64,000 nucleotides of DNA from assembly GCA_035632315.1 (NCBI GenBank), contig DASQGZ010000033.1:47792-111791 (forward strand), given 5' to 3'. The notes beneath the pieces are model-generated. The model was not told where the DNA came from. It was given only the letters and a program-made list of their open reading frames with translations, and ran no database searches. Source of the DNA: JAFDZW01 sp035632315 (GTDB lineage: Bacteria; Bacteroidota; Ignavibacteria; Palsa-1295). Positions within the stretch are counted from its first letter, which is position 1; the number at the start of each line of letters is the position of its first letter. This document shows, in pieces, positions 44,263-53,775 of the stretch. The translations under genes were made by a program, and so were the position numbers.

Positions 44263-45294
44263 TTAGTGGGCAATAATGAGTTTCTGCGTTGCAGTAAAAT
44301 TCGGTGATTGCACGCGGATCATATAGCTGCCGTTGATGAGTGCACTCGTTGGAATCGGAATATGATTGATCCCGGAATGCGCAGGACCGTTCATCACAAG
44401 TTCTGCCTGATTCCCAAGTACATCCAACAACTCGATCTTCACATTTGCATCTTCCGGCAGTGCGAACTGCACGGACGACCCGCTGATAGCCGGATTACCG
44501 AGAATTCTGACATCGGAGCCTGCTGCCGTTGGTGAAGCAACCGAACTCGAGTGAGGAACGGAATAATCTGCGCCGGTTGCTTTTTGATTCGAATCAGCAA
44601 AAATGCTAAGATTAAAACCGGTCGAGTTATACCAATTGAATGAATACTGCGAATAAGAGTATAGGCCCGGAATGGATGACGAAAGTTTTGTCCGCACCCG
44701 TACACATTGGCTTTCTGTGAGATTCGGGACTTTTGCCGTGCCCCAGGCATCGGCAAGGCCATCGATCGACTGAGTTACTGCAAGAGGTACTCCTGCGACT
44801 TGTACTGACGATGTGCTTGACCACTGAGTCAGATATGTCATAGGAAATTTCAGATTTTGCAACGGTGGGGAATATTTTAACTTTGTTGAAATGACGCCGG
44901 CGCTGTCTTCAGTGGCACCCATAATATACAAACCGGTTTGATCTATTTTTATGAATTCATATGTGGTCGCGTTGCCACTGGTGCCGATCAATACGTGAGT
45001 TGCTCCGGTAAAGTCCGAAGCATTCGCGGCGCCACCCGGATAGGCGACGACTGTCTTTCCTGACGACGAGACTGTCCCCGATGAAAATGAGATCGAAGAA
45101 AGATCCCACGTTTGGTCTGCGCCGGTTGTCGTAATGAACGTCTGAAGTCCGACACTCCCGGTCGATGTGTAATCGGTCGTCCCTGATGCGTTCAACTTCA
45201 AAAATGCTTGAAGAAAGTCGTCGCTCGTAAACGTGGGTTGGGCAGCGAGCGGCAAAGTGATTGCCATCAGTAAAGCAGTAATTATTTTTTTCAT
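44263..45294 (-). CDS. Secreted protein with T9SS-type sorting domain
   Basis: 343 residues with a signal peptide (MKKIITALLMAITLPLAA). The body is serine/threonine-rich and mostly beta, with TWDLSSISFSSGTV and LKYSPPLQNLKFPMTYLTQWSSTSSV; no known catalytic domain is evident. The C-terminal 75 residues fit a T9SS type A domain (VRILGNPAISGSSVQFALPE, KIELLDVLGNQAELVM, LINGSYMIRVQS, TQKLIIAH), though the usual YPNP motif is changed to GNP. Probably an exported surface protein. A 310-base gap lies upstream of its start. Confidence 0.8.
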   Translation of the reverse strand: MKKIITALLMAITLPLAAQPTFTSDDFLQAFLKLNASGTTDYTSTGSVGLQTFITTTGADQTWDLSSISFSSGTVSSSGKTVVAYPGGAANASDFTGATHVLIGTSGNATTYEFIKIDQTGLYIMGATEDSAGVISTKLKYSPPLQNLKFPMTYLTQWSSTSSVQVAGVPLAVTQSIDGLADAWGTAKVPNLTESQCVRVRTKLSSSIPGLYSYSQYSFNWYNSTGFNLSIFADSNQKATGADYSVPHSSSVASPTAAGSDVRILGNPAISGSSVQFALPEDANVKIELLDVLGNQAELVMNGPAHSGINHIPIPTSALINGSYMIRVQSPNFTATQKLIIAH

Positions 45295-45604
45295 ATCCGT
45301 TATTTAGATTGTTAAAGCAGACTACAAAAATACTACATTCCCAGACAAGTTGTTAGGGACAAAATCAAAATAAATATACCAGCGAAGTGAATAAATTTTT
45401 CCCAAATATGCTATAAGTCTATAATTCTAATGTCGTTGTGGGACTTTCTTTACTCTTGGCCTAATTATATTTTCAAAATTTAATTTGAGATGAAGGTCGG
45501 TTTTTGTTATCGAAATTATCCGCCCTTGGTTCGAGAAATTATTATTTCGGAACCGCGCCTGAGTATCTCTGCGTTTACTGAGGCTGTTTATTAAACACGT
45601 AGAT
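45295..45604. other. AT-rich intergenic region with possible promoter
   Basis: No open frame with coding character is seen. The minus strand at 45332-45325 reads TATTTTTG, an exact TAnnTTTG, 30 bases before the T9SS gene's ATG; no well-spaced -33 TTTG was found. The rest is AT-rich and may hold the tRNA-Asn promoter. Confidence 0.4.
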
Positions 45605-45678
45605 TCCTGAGTAGCTCAGTTGGTTAGAGCATCTGACTGTTAATCAGAGGGTCGTAGGTTCAAGTCCTACCTCAGGAG
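45605..45678 (+). tRNA. tRNA-Asn (anticodon GTT)
   Basis: Acceptor TCCTGAG pairs with CTCAGGA (45671-45677), discriminator G. D arm GCTCAGTTGGTTAGAGC; anticodon stem TCTGA/TCAGA encloses CTGTTAA with GTT at 45639-45641; T arm GTAGG-TTCAAGT-CCTAC. CCA is not encoded. Confidence 0.97.
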
Positions 45679-45695
45679 CGAGATGATAATAACGC

Positions 45696-45726
45696 AAACC
45701 GCCGCACCGATACGGCGGTTTTTTGT
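45696..45726 (+). terminator. Terminator of tRNA-Asn
   Basis: AAACCGCCG (45696-45704) pairs with CGGCGGTTT (45713-45721) across an 8-base loop, followed by TTTTG. It ends 10 bases before the next gene's ATG. Confidence 0.8.
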
Positions 45727-45736
45727 TAGTACGCTG

Positions 45737-46591
45737 ATGAAATGGATCGTTGTTTTGCTAATCACAACTTTTCTCTCAAACCTTGCAGACGCGCAATGGG
45801 AAAATCACGAGCAATTTGTTCCGGTCTGGATGCCTTCCCGCGGAAGTTTTCTCGAACCGAACCGTTTTGCAACGGTTGCAGATGCGTCGCGAAATCGGCT
45901 GCGGCTTGAAGCAGGATTCGGGATGGAGACTCTTCAGATCGGCAGCACCAGCATTGGCGCTGAAGGACTCATCTGGAGCGGTTTGAAATCTCTTTCAGGA
46001 TTCAGATTCCCGGTCGAAACGGCAGATTATTTCTTTGGGCTATATTCAGTTTTTCCAATTCCATTTTACCCGTTCGGTGGTACGCATAGCCTTAGTCGCG
46101 GGAGATTTCGCATTGCACATATTTCGTCTCACTTGGTTGATGGCACACAAGATTCTGTCGTCGGCGGTGCAAGCAGTCGATTTAGCAGGGAGTTTATGTC
46201 TATAGAAAATGAGTATGGGTTTGATTATGGACGCTTGGCAAGGTTGCGCGTATCGGTAGGGGTGAAATATGTTTTTCACCAAGTCACGAATATCGAACCG
46301 ACAATTCAATTTCCTGTTTCCATTGATTACATCCCATTTCATTTTAGCACATTCACGGAAAAAGATGAATGGTATATCACGATTTCTGACGCAGGGAGCG
46401 CCTACTATCCTCAGTATTCAGCTGCGCTGACATATCGGCTCCGTCAAGATCAAAACTCCGTAGTTGAATTGTATGGCGAATACCACACCGGCGCAACCCG
46501 ATATGGAGTTGAAGGAAGTTTGAAAGAGCACGGCTTCGAGTTTGGTATTCGGTTAGCAAAGGTACCGGTGTCAGGATTTAACGTATATTAA
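45737..46591 (+). CDS. Predicted outer-membrane beta-barrel protein, unknown function
   Basis: 284 residues from ATG 45737, which starts a signal peptide (MKWIVVLLITTFLSNLADAQ). An ATG at 45683 in frame would read through the tRNA terminator hairpin and is rejected. The mature part has alternating strands (LRLEAGFGMETLQIG, LRVSVGVKYVFHQVT, AALTYRLRQDQNSVVELYGEYH, FEFGIRLAKV), as in small barrels. I do not recognise a family. It is followed after 3 bases by a site-2 protease gene, suggesting cotranscription. Confidence 0.65.
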   Translation: MKWIVVLLITTFLSNLADAQWENHEQFVPVWMPSRGSFLEPNRFATVADASRNRLRLEAGFGMETLQIGSTSIGAEGLIWSGLKSLSGFRFPVETADYFFGLYSVFPIPFYPFGGTHSLSRGRFRIAHISSHLVDGTQDSVVGGASSRFSREFMSIENEYGFDYGRLARLRVSVGVKYVFHQVTNIEPTIQFPVSIDYIPFHFSTFTEKDEWYITISDAGSAYYPQYSAALTYRLRQDQNSVVELYGEYHTGATRYGVEGSLKEHGFEFGIRLAKVPVSGFNVY

Positions 46592-46594
46592 ATT

Positions 46595-47599
46595 ATGTCC
46601 TTACAAGATCGTTTCGACTCGCTTATCGGTAAACAAAGACTCTGGCTGCATATCGGCCTTTTTCTTATTACTTTTTTTACGACGACACTTGCCGGCGTTG
46701 CATGGCGGGGGCAAGATCCTGCTGATCTCGAGAATTTCAGTTATGGCATCGAATATTCGTTATTATTACTGTTATTTTTATCGGCTCATGAATTCGGACA
46801 TTTCATTATGGCTCGAATTCATAAAGTGGATGCGACCCTGCCATTTTATATTCCATTCCCTGCAGCTGCGATGGCTGGTGTTCCAAATTTTGGTACGTTC
46901 GGCGCCGTCATCCGTACTCGTTCAAAATTGCCAAGCCGCCGCGTGATTTTCGACATTGGCGTGGCAGGTCCTATTGCAGGTTTTATTGTATGTTTGTTTG
47001 TTCTTGCGATAGGGTTTATGACACTTCCCGGGATAGAATATTTGCAAAGTATTCATCCGCGTTACCCTCATGCGCCAGTCCCTGCTGGCACCAATTTAGT
47101 TTTTGGCAGAACGATTCTTTATAGCATTATGGAAAAGATATTTGCCCCGGCTTCTGCATATATCCCGCCGATGAGCGAGATGTACCATTATCCGATGCTC
47201 TGTGTCGGTTGGTTCGGCTTGTTCGTTACGTCGCTGAATTTACTTCCGGTCGGGCAGCTTGACGGCGGGCATACGACGTATGGACTTTTTTCTCCGATAA
47301 TTCATAAAACGCTTGGTATTATTACTGTGTCGGTTCTTGCTTTGATCGCACTGCCGGAAATCATTTTAGCGTATGCACCGACTTCATGGCAAGCGAACCT
47401 TAGATGGCTTGAACCGCTTGCCATTAACGGGGGATCGACGTGGATATTTTGGGTCATTATGATCTTGCTGGTGATCCGTTTTCGCCATCCGACGACGATC
47501 GATGAATCACCGCTCGATAGGAAGCGCATCGTTATTGGGTTTCTAACACTTCTTATATTTGTACTTTCATTTACACCATCGCCGCTTGCGCTACAATAA
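46595..47599 (+). CDS. Site-2 protease family (M50) membrane metalloprotease
   Basis: 334 residues, about seven membrane helices. The zinc motif HEFGH (His65, Glu66, His69) lies in an early helix and the third ligand in LLPVGQLDGGHTTYG near residue 225. Such proteases cut transmembrane segments of signalling proteins, for example anti-sigma factors. No PDZ insertion is seen, as in the compact plant/cyanobacterial EGY-like branch. The 3' end overlaps the GT39 gene. Confidence 0.88.
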   Translation: MSLQDRFDSLIGKQRLWLHIGLFLITFFTTTLAGVAWRGQDPADLENFSYGIEYSLLLLLFLSAHEFGHFIMARIHKVDATLPFYIPFPAAAMAGVPNFGTFGAVIRTRSKLPSRRVIFDIGVAGPIAGFIVCLFVLAIGFMTLPGIEYLQSIHPRYPHAPVPAGTNLVFGRTILYSIMEKIFAPASAYIPPMSEMYHYPMLCVGWFGLFVTSLNLLPVGQLDGGHTTYGLFSPIIHKTLGIITVSVLALIALPEIILAYAPTSWQANLRWLEPLAINGGSTWIFWVIMILLVIRFRHPTTIDESPLDRKRIVIGFLTLLIFVLSFTPSPLALQ

Positions 47600-49271
47600 C
47601 ATTCGCCAGTACGCCCCGGAGATCGTTCTCTTTTCGTTTGTTTTTATACTTATTTTTTTTCGTTTAGGAATTGGCGAGATACAGTCATGGGATGAGTCGC
47701 TGTATCTGATTCGCGCGAAAGCTTGCCTGGAGTTTGATGCATGGTTTGACCAAACAAAATATGCCGTCGGTGGATTATATTCTTCAACACATCCTCCACT
47801 GGTGATCTGGTTAATGGCAATAGTCAGATCTGTTTTCGGCGAAGGGAACATTGCAGTAAGACTGGTATCGGCAAGTTCGGCGGTCGTTTCAATATTATTT
47901 TTTTTCCTTCTTTCGAAAAGAGTATTCAGCCGATATGCGGCATTATTCGGATCGGCTCTGCTCGGTTGTGCACAGGGGTTCGTCTATTACAGCCATCGCG
48001 CTCAACTCGATATACCGATGTTTGCATGTATTCTAGTCAGCGCCTACTATGCAGTTCGGGCAAATGAATCAGCAAATTATAAATTTGCGGTGATCTCAGG
48101 GATTTTCTTTGCAGGTGCACTTCTGGCAAAAGCATTTCAAGGATTGTATTTTTTGCCGTTTATTTTCTCACTACCTTTTTTATATTCCTCGCATAAAAAG
48201 ATAAAATTAATATCGGTTATTGTTGGCTCTGCCGTAGTGATCGCAGCCCCATGGTATATCTATATGATATTGAAGTACCCTTCTTTTTATGCCGATTACC
48301 TGAATCTGGTTGCTGCAATGAAATCCGGGACATACAGCAAAGAAGGACTTACGGCATGGTGGTATTACATGAATCAAATCATTATTGATTTTCCTCTATT
48401 AGTAGGGGCCATCATAGCGATTCCTTACTTTTTTGTTAAACAGAAAAATGGATCGGTTAAAAGACGACTGTCGATATTTAGCGTATTATGGTTTGTTGTT
48501 TTTTTGGTCTTCATATCTGTATTTAACAGCAGAATGTCACATTTTGTCTTGTTTCTGTTTTTACCTGCATCGCTTACGTTAACTGCACTTCTCGACGAAT
48601 TTCTTTCGTCAACAAAAAATACACGATTCATTCTATTATTCATAACTGCTTCTTTGATCGCCATAATATGGTCGTCGAGTGAGCTATTGCGGATCGGTGT
48701 GCGAACGGGAGTTTGGGACTTGCTTGATGTAAAAGAACTTTTGGTAAATCCCTTACTGTACATTGGCGTCGTCATTCTCACGGTGCCGTTTATTGTAGAC
48801 TCATTTTTGGATGTTCGAGCAAAGATCGTCTATAGCTGTTGCTCGCTTCTTATACTCGGAGCATTTATGCGGCTTGAAAGTCGTCGAGATTCTGCATATA
48901 TAGACGGTGCATCCGCAGTTACAAGAATTTTATTAAATTCATCTGAGATTTACTCGATCGAAGTGTATCATAACGATTATCCTCACGAGGCATTTCTGCC
49001 TCAATTCAACTATTATTCTAATGGTTGGCTGCTCGGTTGGGACCCACGTCGAATTGGGCAAACGAGAACTTGGCAAGAGATCGACACCATGTTAAATCGC
49101 GGAATTAGACCTGCATCTGATGCGGCAATAGTCTATACAAGTTGGGACAGTTTTTATGAGCGGACTGAGGGTGAAAAAAAACTTCTCGAACGTATAAATA
49201 CAAATCTGGCAGCTTGTTTTAGACGCTCACTCCACACGAAAAAATATCAACTCTATTGGCAGAGGAAATAA
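47586..49271 (+). CDS. Glycosyltransferase family 39 membrane protein (ArnT/PMT-like)
   Basis: About 561 residues from TTG 47586; an alternative TTG at 47559 would lengthen the overlap with the protease gene. The start is uncertain. The protein has 10 or more membrane helices and the GT39 hallmark Asp-Glu in the first periplasmic loop (GEIQSWDESLYLIRAKA), followed by SSTHPPLVIWLMA. Members transfer a sugar from a polyprenyl-phosphate donor to lipid A, proteins or glycans. It neighbours an LPS-type gene cluster. Confidence 0.82.
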   Translation: MRYNNIRQYAPEIVLFSFVFILIFFRLGIGEIQSWDESLYLIRAKACLEFDAWFDQTKYAVGGLYSSTHPPLVIWLMAIVRSVFGEGNIAVRLVSASSAVVSILFFFLLSKRVFSRYAALFGSALLGCAQGFVYYSHRAQLDIPMFACILVSAYYAVRANESANYKFAVISGIFFAGALLAKAFQGLYFLPFIFSLPFLYSSHKKIKLISVIVGSAVVIAAPWYIYMILKYPSFYADYLNLVAAMKSGTYSKEGLTAWWYYMNQIIIDFPLLVGAIIAIPYFFVKQKNGSVKRRLSIFSVLWFVVFLVFISVFNSRMSHFVLFLFLPASLTLTALLDEFLSSTKNTRFILLFITASLIAIIWSSSELLRIGVRTGVWDLLDVKELLVNPLLYIGVVILTVPFIVDSFLDVRAKIVYSCCSLLILGAFMRLESRRDSAYIDGASAVTRILLNSSEIYSIEVYHNDYPHEAFLPQFNYYSNGWLLGWDPRRIGQTRTWQEIDTMLNRGIRPASDAAIVYTSWDSFYERTEGEKKLLERINTNLAACFRRSLHTKKYQLYWQRK

Positions 49272-49277
49272 CGATTC

Positions 49278-50483
49278 TTAACGCTCACATCTGACGGTTC
49301 GTACCATTTCTCCAGGAGGAAGACCTATAGTAAGCATTGTTCGAATTCCTTCTTCAGCAGAGTCAAGTGGGATCGATGATATTGGCTCACCTGACTTCGG
49401 AAGCAAGATATATGCAGGAATATCGTAGGGTGCCCACTCACCAACAGCAAGATAAAACGCAACTACCGGCTTGTTTTCGGCGCTTGCTAAATGGACGATC
49501 GATGTATCGGGTGTGACGACAAGTTCGGAGTGCCGAATGAGCGTCGTCATCGCATGTATATCATCGGTTGGAAAATAATGCACACGTGGGATATGTTGCG
49601 ATGATAAATGTAATTCTATTTCTTTCCCGTAATTTGGCAGGGCTGTCATTAACACCGCATACTCTGGATAGTGTGTGGAAATATAGCTCGCGAGTTGAAT
49701 ATTTTTTCCGGTACCCCACCGTTTGAACGCCGGAGCATCGGTGTTCAAAACAATATATTTTGTAATATTTTCTTGTTCTAAGATGGTTTTAATTTTCACT
49801 GATGTCTCTCTTTCGACCACTGGATCGACAATGATCGAAGGGCGTTCAAACTGCTCGGAAGGAAGTTCGATGGTTGAACGCAGAAGAAACTGCAGTTTTT
49901 CGGTCATTGGCATTTCAAAGTCCGTCTCTGGAAGTGAGACAAGCCTCGAGAATAATGCCTGATGCCCCTCTTTGTTTTTTGCGCCTATCGTTGCGGTGAT
50001 GCCGTTCGTTGTCGCAAGGCGTGAGATAATGGAATTTCTTGTTTTCTGGTTAAAATTTCCCATTAGCACCACATCCCATTTTTCTTTACGTGTTTGTCTT
50101 GAAAGTCTTACAAAATCTCGGAGCGAAGAAGCTGTGTAATCGTATAATGTATCAATGTCGGTATCGGCACGAAGGAGATCGAGATTTTTGAAGCTGCCGG
50201 CGACACCGATCTTGATCGAAGGCTTGTGCCGCTTTAATATCCTCCACAGCGGCGTCGTAACGATCATATCTCCGAGTGCGTCATATCGGATAATCAAGAC
50301 ACTGGATACTTTTTCTAACGGAAGCGGGGATGTGACGGGCTTAATTCGGAGAATCTTTCCGAGAAGCCGAAGCGTGAGTATCTTATTTACGCGCTCGATC
50401 TTCTTTCCGAGTTCTTTATGCCACGGTAAGACAACGTGAGGATTCTGCGGCCGGTAGCGGTAACTTTGTCTCTGCTCGGTCAT
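49278..50483 (-). CDS. Glycosyltransferase family 9 (heptosyltransferase-like)
   Basis: 401 residues with the GT9 start SSVLIIRYDALGDMIVTTPLWRILK and the donor-site motif VVTPDTSIVHLASAENKPVVAFY. GT9 enzymes add ADP-heptose or similar sugars to the LPS core in the cytoplasm. It is the last gene of a three-gene minus-strand operon with an MsbA-like exporter (15 bases upstream) and another GT9. Confidence 0.88.
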   Translation of the reverse strand: MTEQRQSYRYRPQNPHVVLPWHKELGKKIERVNKILTLRLLGKILRIKPVTSPLPLEKVSSVLIIRYDALGDMIVTTPLWRILKRHKPSIKIGVAGSFKNLDLLRADTDIDTLYDYTASSLRDFVRLSRQTRKEKWDVVLMGNFNQKTRNSIISRLATTNGITATIGAKNKEGHQALFSRLVSLPETDFEMPMTEKLQFLLRSTIELPSEQFERPSIIVDPVVERETSVKIKTILEQENITKYIVLNTDAPAFKRWGTGKNIQLASYISTHYPEYAVLMTALPNYGKEIELHLSSQHIPRVHYFPTDDIHAMTTLIRHSELVVTPDTSIVHLASAENKPVVAFYLAVGEWAPYDIPAYILLPKSGEPISSIPLDSAEEGIRTMLTIGLPPGEMVRTVRCER

Positions 50484-50498
50484 CTGATACGGGTAAAC

Positions 50499-52355
50499 TT
50501 ACGAGTTGAGCGAGACCAAGCCCTCGGTTGCGGCTCGCATTTGAATATTGTAAAGTCTGGTATAAACTCCGTCGGAAGCAGTAAGCAATTCATCATGCGT
50601 TCCTAATTCAACAATATGCCCTTTGTCGAACACGGCGATACGATCAGCATTTTGAATTGTTGAGAGCCGGTGGGCAATAACGACTGCAGTTCTTTCTTTG
50701 AGCAATCGCTCGATCGCTTCCTGAACAAGCATTTCATTCTCAGTGTCAAGTGCACTGGTAGCTTCGTCAAAGATTAAAATTGGCGGATTTTTTAAGAGTG
50801 CGCGTGCGATCGCAATACGCTGGCGTTGGCCTCCTGAAAGCCGGACGCCGCGGTCGCCAGCCATCGTCTGGTATCCGCTCGGAGTGGCAAGAATAAATTC
50901 GTGTGCATTCGCTGCGCGCGCTGCATCCTCGATCATTTCGCGAGTTGCCTGCTTATTTCCGTATGCGATGTTATTATAGATCGTATCATGAAAGAGGACA
51001 GTATCTTGCGTTACAATGCCAAATAATTTTCTGAGCGAATCCAGGTCATAATCGCGAAGATCGCGCCCGCCAAGAATAATATGTCCGTTTGTCGGATCGT
51101 AAAATCGCGCCAGCAGATCGACAAATGTTGTCTTTCCCGCGCCGCTCGGACCGACAAGAGCCAACACTTCGTTCGGACGAATCTCAAGCGAAATAGTATC
51201 GAGTGCTTCTTCATTACTATTGCGATAGTGAAACGAAACAGAGTCAAAAGTAATAGGCGATGAATGAGTTAACGGCGCCTGTATGTTACCCGATTTCACC
51301 GATGGCACGGCATCAAGCACTGTAAATATATTTTCTGCAGCAGCAGACGCTTCGTGTAATTTCCCGACAACTTCCGAAAGTGTCCGCACCGGCTGCATCA
51401 AAGCGATCAACGAGATCAAGAAGAAAAACAGATCGCTGCCGTTCATTTGTTTTGCAAAAACTTCGTGACCGCCGAACCACAAGATGCCAATGAAGCCGCC
51501 GATCGCAAGCATTTCGTTCATCGGACTGATCAATTGACGGATTCGTGTCAATCTGCGGGAAAACTTAAAATGTTTCGCTGTATCTTCTTTGAAACGGGCA
51601 ACTTCATATTGTTCCATTCCAAACGACTTCACTACTTTGATGCCGCCGATCATTTCCTGTGCGACGCTCAGGAAATTTCCGATCCGTTCCTGAACCCGAT
51701 GGGCATAGCCTTTCAGCGCTTTGCCAAGAAAATTAATGAGTAAAATACTCGTAACAGCAATCCCAAGCGCAACAAATGTCAGATTCGGGTTGATCGAAAA
51801 TAAAATATAGAGGAAGCTCAGTATTGACAAAGGTTCTCGAATAATAGTTGTCAAACTTGATGTCAGCATCCCGTTTACAAGACCGACATCATCGGTGACG
51901 CGCACCAGTAAATGTCCTATCTGACGGTCGTAGAAATAATCCAGTGAAAGCGACGCCATTTTTTCAAATACAGTATCGCGAAGATACTTGCTCATCCCGC
52001 CTTCGACGAGCGCCATCAAGTAATTTGCTGTGTATTGAAATATATTTTTTAGGAGATATACAATGAAAATGAACAGACAGACTTTGAATAACGCATTGAT
52101 TCTGTCCCCTTCGAGAAAATAGTTTCGAAATGATTGCAGAAGGGAATTTTTAATAGTACCGGCTCCGGGCATCATCAGTGACGAGCCCCCATTAATCGAG
52201 GAGCCTTCCCCGAGCAAGATGGCCATCGCCGGCATCAACGCCGCAAAGACGATCGTCGATGTAAGGGCGGTCAGAGCATTGAAAATAATCGCAACAGTAA
52301 AAAAACCTCGAAAAGGCTTTGCAAAAGGAAGCAACCGTCTGTAATTACGCCACAT
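50499..52355 (-). CDS. ABC exporter, MsbA-like (lipid A/LPS flippase)
   Basis: 618 residues in one chain: an N-terminal six-helix type IV exporter domain (to about residue 335) and a C-terminal ATPase with Walker A GPSGAGKTT, signature RLSGGQRQR and Walker B ILIFDEATSALD. The loop between the first two helices is longer than usual (about 50-90, GEGSSINGGSSLMMPGAG). Between two GT9 genes, LPS core or lipid A export is the natural role. It overlaps the upstream GT9 gene by 11 bases. Confidence 0.88.
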   Translation of the reverse strand: MWRNYRRLLPFAKPFRGFFTVAIIFNALTALTSTIVFAALMPAMAILLGEGSSINGGSSLMMPGAGTIKNSLLQSFRNYFLEGDRINALFKVCLFIFIVYLLKNIFQYTANYLMALVEGGMSKYLRDTVFEKMASLSLDYFYDRQIGHLLVRVTDDVGLVNGMLTSSLTTIIREPLSILSFLYILFSINPNLTFVALGIAVTSILLINFLGKALKGYAHRVQERIGNFLSVAQEMIGGIKVVKSFGMEQYEVARFKEDTAKHFKFSRRLTRIRQLISPMNEMLAIGGFIGILWFGGHEVFAKQMNGSDLFFFLISLIALMQPVRTLSEVVGKLHEASAAAENIFTVLDAVPSVKSGNIQAPLTHSSPITFDSVSFHYRNSNEEALDTISLEIRPNEVLALVGPSGAGKTTFVDLLARFYDPTNGHIILGGRDLRDYDLDSLRKLFGIVTQDTVLFHDTIYNNIAYGNKQATREMIEDAARAANAHEFILATPSGYQTMAGDRGVRLSGGQRQRIAIARALLKNPPILIFDEATSALDTENEMLVQEAIERLLKERTAVVIAHRLSTIQNADRIAVFDKGHIVELGTHDELLTASDGVYTRLYNIQMRAATEGLVSLNS

Positions 52356-53451
52356 ATTCTGCTTGGGCTGTGATGAGTGCTTCTTTCAACCCGAGACGTG
52401 TGTGAAGCGACGCAAACGCACGCAGCACCTCATCGCTTGAGAGTGTTGCAAGTGTTGGGCCGTGTACGATCATTTCGTAAGGAACACCGGTCGGAGTCCA
52501 ATAATGCAGTGTCGGAGGCTGCGGCAGATACATCGCGACAAGGGGGATTCCGAAAGCACTCGCCAGGTGAACGGCAGAAGTATCCGGAGTTATCAGCAAT
52601 TCACAAGATGTGATCTGCTCGGCAAATGCTTTAAATGTATGAGTCATCGGTGCAAGCGCTGCCCGAGCGCTATGAATTTCCGAAAGAAGAGATTCTGCTG
52701 CTGCTCTGTCTTTCGGATGCGAAAACAGGACGATCTCTTTTACGTCATTGTATGAAAGCAACCCTTCCATAATGCCGCGATTGGTTGCAGGAGTAAGGTA
52801 CCTGTCCGGCGTCCCGGCAGAGAGATTGAATCCGATTCTACCCGGGACCGGTGTTATGTTAACAGATTTCAATACCGGCTTGAGCGAAAGAACTTCAGGA
52901 TCGATGCCAAGTGGACGCAGAAGCTCGGCGATCCGTCTGCCGATATGATATTGCGACCGATCAAGTAATGGGACGCGGATATTATAACTTGTTGAATTAT
53001 CTTTTTCAATTCCAATGCTGAATCGCGGCGAAAGTGCAGCAACAAGCATTGAAGAAGTCGCTGAAGGATTATCCATCAAATCAATAACAACGTCGATCTT
53101 GCGCCGGCGAAGCTTCCGAAGCATAATGATATCCCGAAAGATCCTTTTCCGATAAATATGTACTTCACATTCGATCGGCAGTAGCTCGCGAATACCAATA
53201 TTATTTTTTCCAAGCAGCATAATAAATCTGCCATTCGGGTATTTCGCATTCAACGCTGTGAGCAGGGGGGTTGTGATGATCGCATCACCGAGACGGTCCT
53301 GACGAAGGAAGACGATCGTCGGTGTACTATCAAGTTCAAGCGGTAATTTCGGCTGAGTCTTTTCGGAGCGAAGTGAAAGCAAACGAATGAATGCTCGCCT
53401 GGTGGCAAGTTCTATCCGTTTCAGATTTCGTTGTAACAGATTCGGCTCCAT
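52345..53451 (-). CDS. Glycosyltransferase family 9 (heptosyltransferase-like), second copy
   Basis: 368 residues with TPTIVFLRQDRLGDAIITTPLLTALN and the second motif LLITPDTSAVHLASAFGIPLVAMY, matching GT9. It differs strongly from the other GT9 in the window, so they are likely to add different sugars. It is the first gene of the operon and starts just after the terminator of the ribosomal gene group. Confidence 0.88.
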   Translation of the reverse strand: MEPNLLQRNLKRIELATRRAFIRLLSLRSEKTQPKLPLELDSTPTIVFLRQDRLGDAIITTPLLTALNAKYPNGRFIMLLGKNNIGIRELLPIECEVHIYRKRIFRDIIMLRKLRRRKIDVVIDLMDNPSATSSMLVAALSPRFSIGIEKDNSTSYNIRVPLLDRSQYHIGRRIAELLRPLGIDPEVLSLKPVLKSVNITPVPGRIGFNLSAGTPDRYLTPATNRGIMEGLLSYNDVKEIVLFSHPKDRAAAESLLSEIHSARAALAPMTHTFKAFAEQITSCELLITPDTSAVHLASAFGIPLVAMYLPQPPTLHYWTPTGVPYEMIVHGPTLATLSSDEVLRAFASLHTRLGLKEALITAQAEYVA

Positions 53452-53455
53452 AAAA

Positions 53456-53495
53456 TGGAAAAGTCGCTCTCCGCGTGATACGAGAGAGCGACTTC
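53456..53495 (-). terminator. Terminator of the rpmB operon
   Basis: AAGTCGCTCTC (53461-53471) pairs with GAGAGCGACTT (53483-53493). On the minus strand the stem is followed by TTCC-ATTTT. Only about 5 bases separate this structure from the start codon of the GT9 gene. Confidence 0.75.
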
Positions 53496-53513
53496 TAAAG
53501 ATTCGCGAATGCG

Positions 53514-53738
53514 TTATCTCGCAACGGTCGAATTCTTGAACGCACCGAAGCCTTTTTTATCGAGCGTCCGGAATGCGCGAGCCGTTGCTTTGATGGTAAT
53601 GAATTTTCCGTTTTCCGGATCCCAGACGCGCTTAGTTTGCAGGTTTGGGATGAAACGTGTTTTCGAGCGGTTGACGGCGTGGGAAACATGATTTCCCGCT
53701 TTCGGTTTTACGCCGGTCAGTTCACAAACTCTTGCCAT
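53514..53738 (-). CDS. rpmB: Ribosomal protein bL28
   Basis: 74 residues. MARVCELTGVKPKAGNHVSHAVNRSKTRF and PNLQTKRVWDPENGKFITIKATARAFRTLDK are the L28 signature. It sits in the large subunit near the exit tunnel. Last gene of the operon with rpsR and a small protein. Confidence 0.96.
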   Translation of the reverse strand: MARVCELTGVKPKAGNHVSHAVNRSKTRFIPNLQTKRVWDPENGKFITIKATARAFRTLDKKGFGAFKNSTVAR

Positions 53739-53775
53739 TGAAATATCCTTTCGTAAAATTATCTCTTTTATAATA

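Noticed and set aside
45683..45736. Upstream ATG for the outer-membrane protein gene
   Set aside because: It would translate through the tRNA-Asn terminator and hide the signal peptide that starts at 45737.
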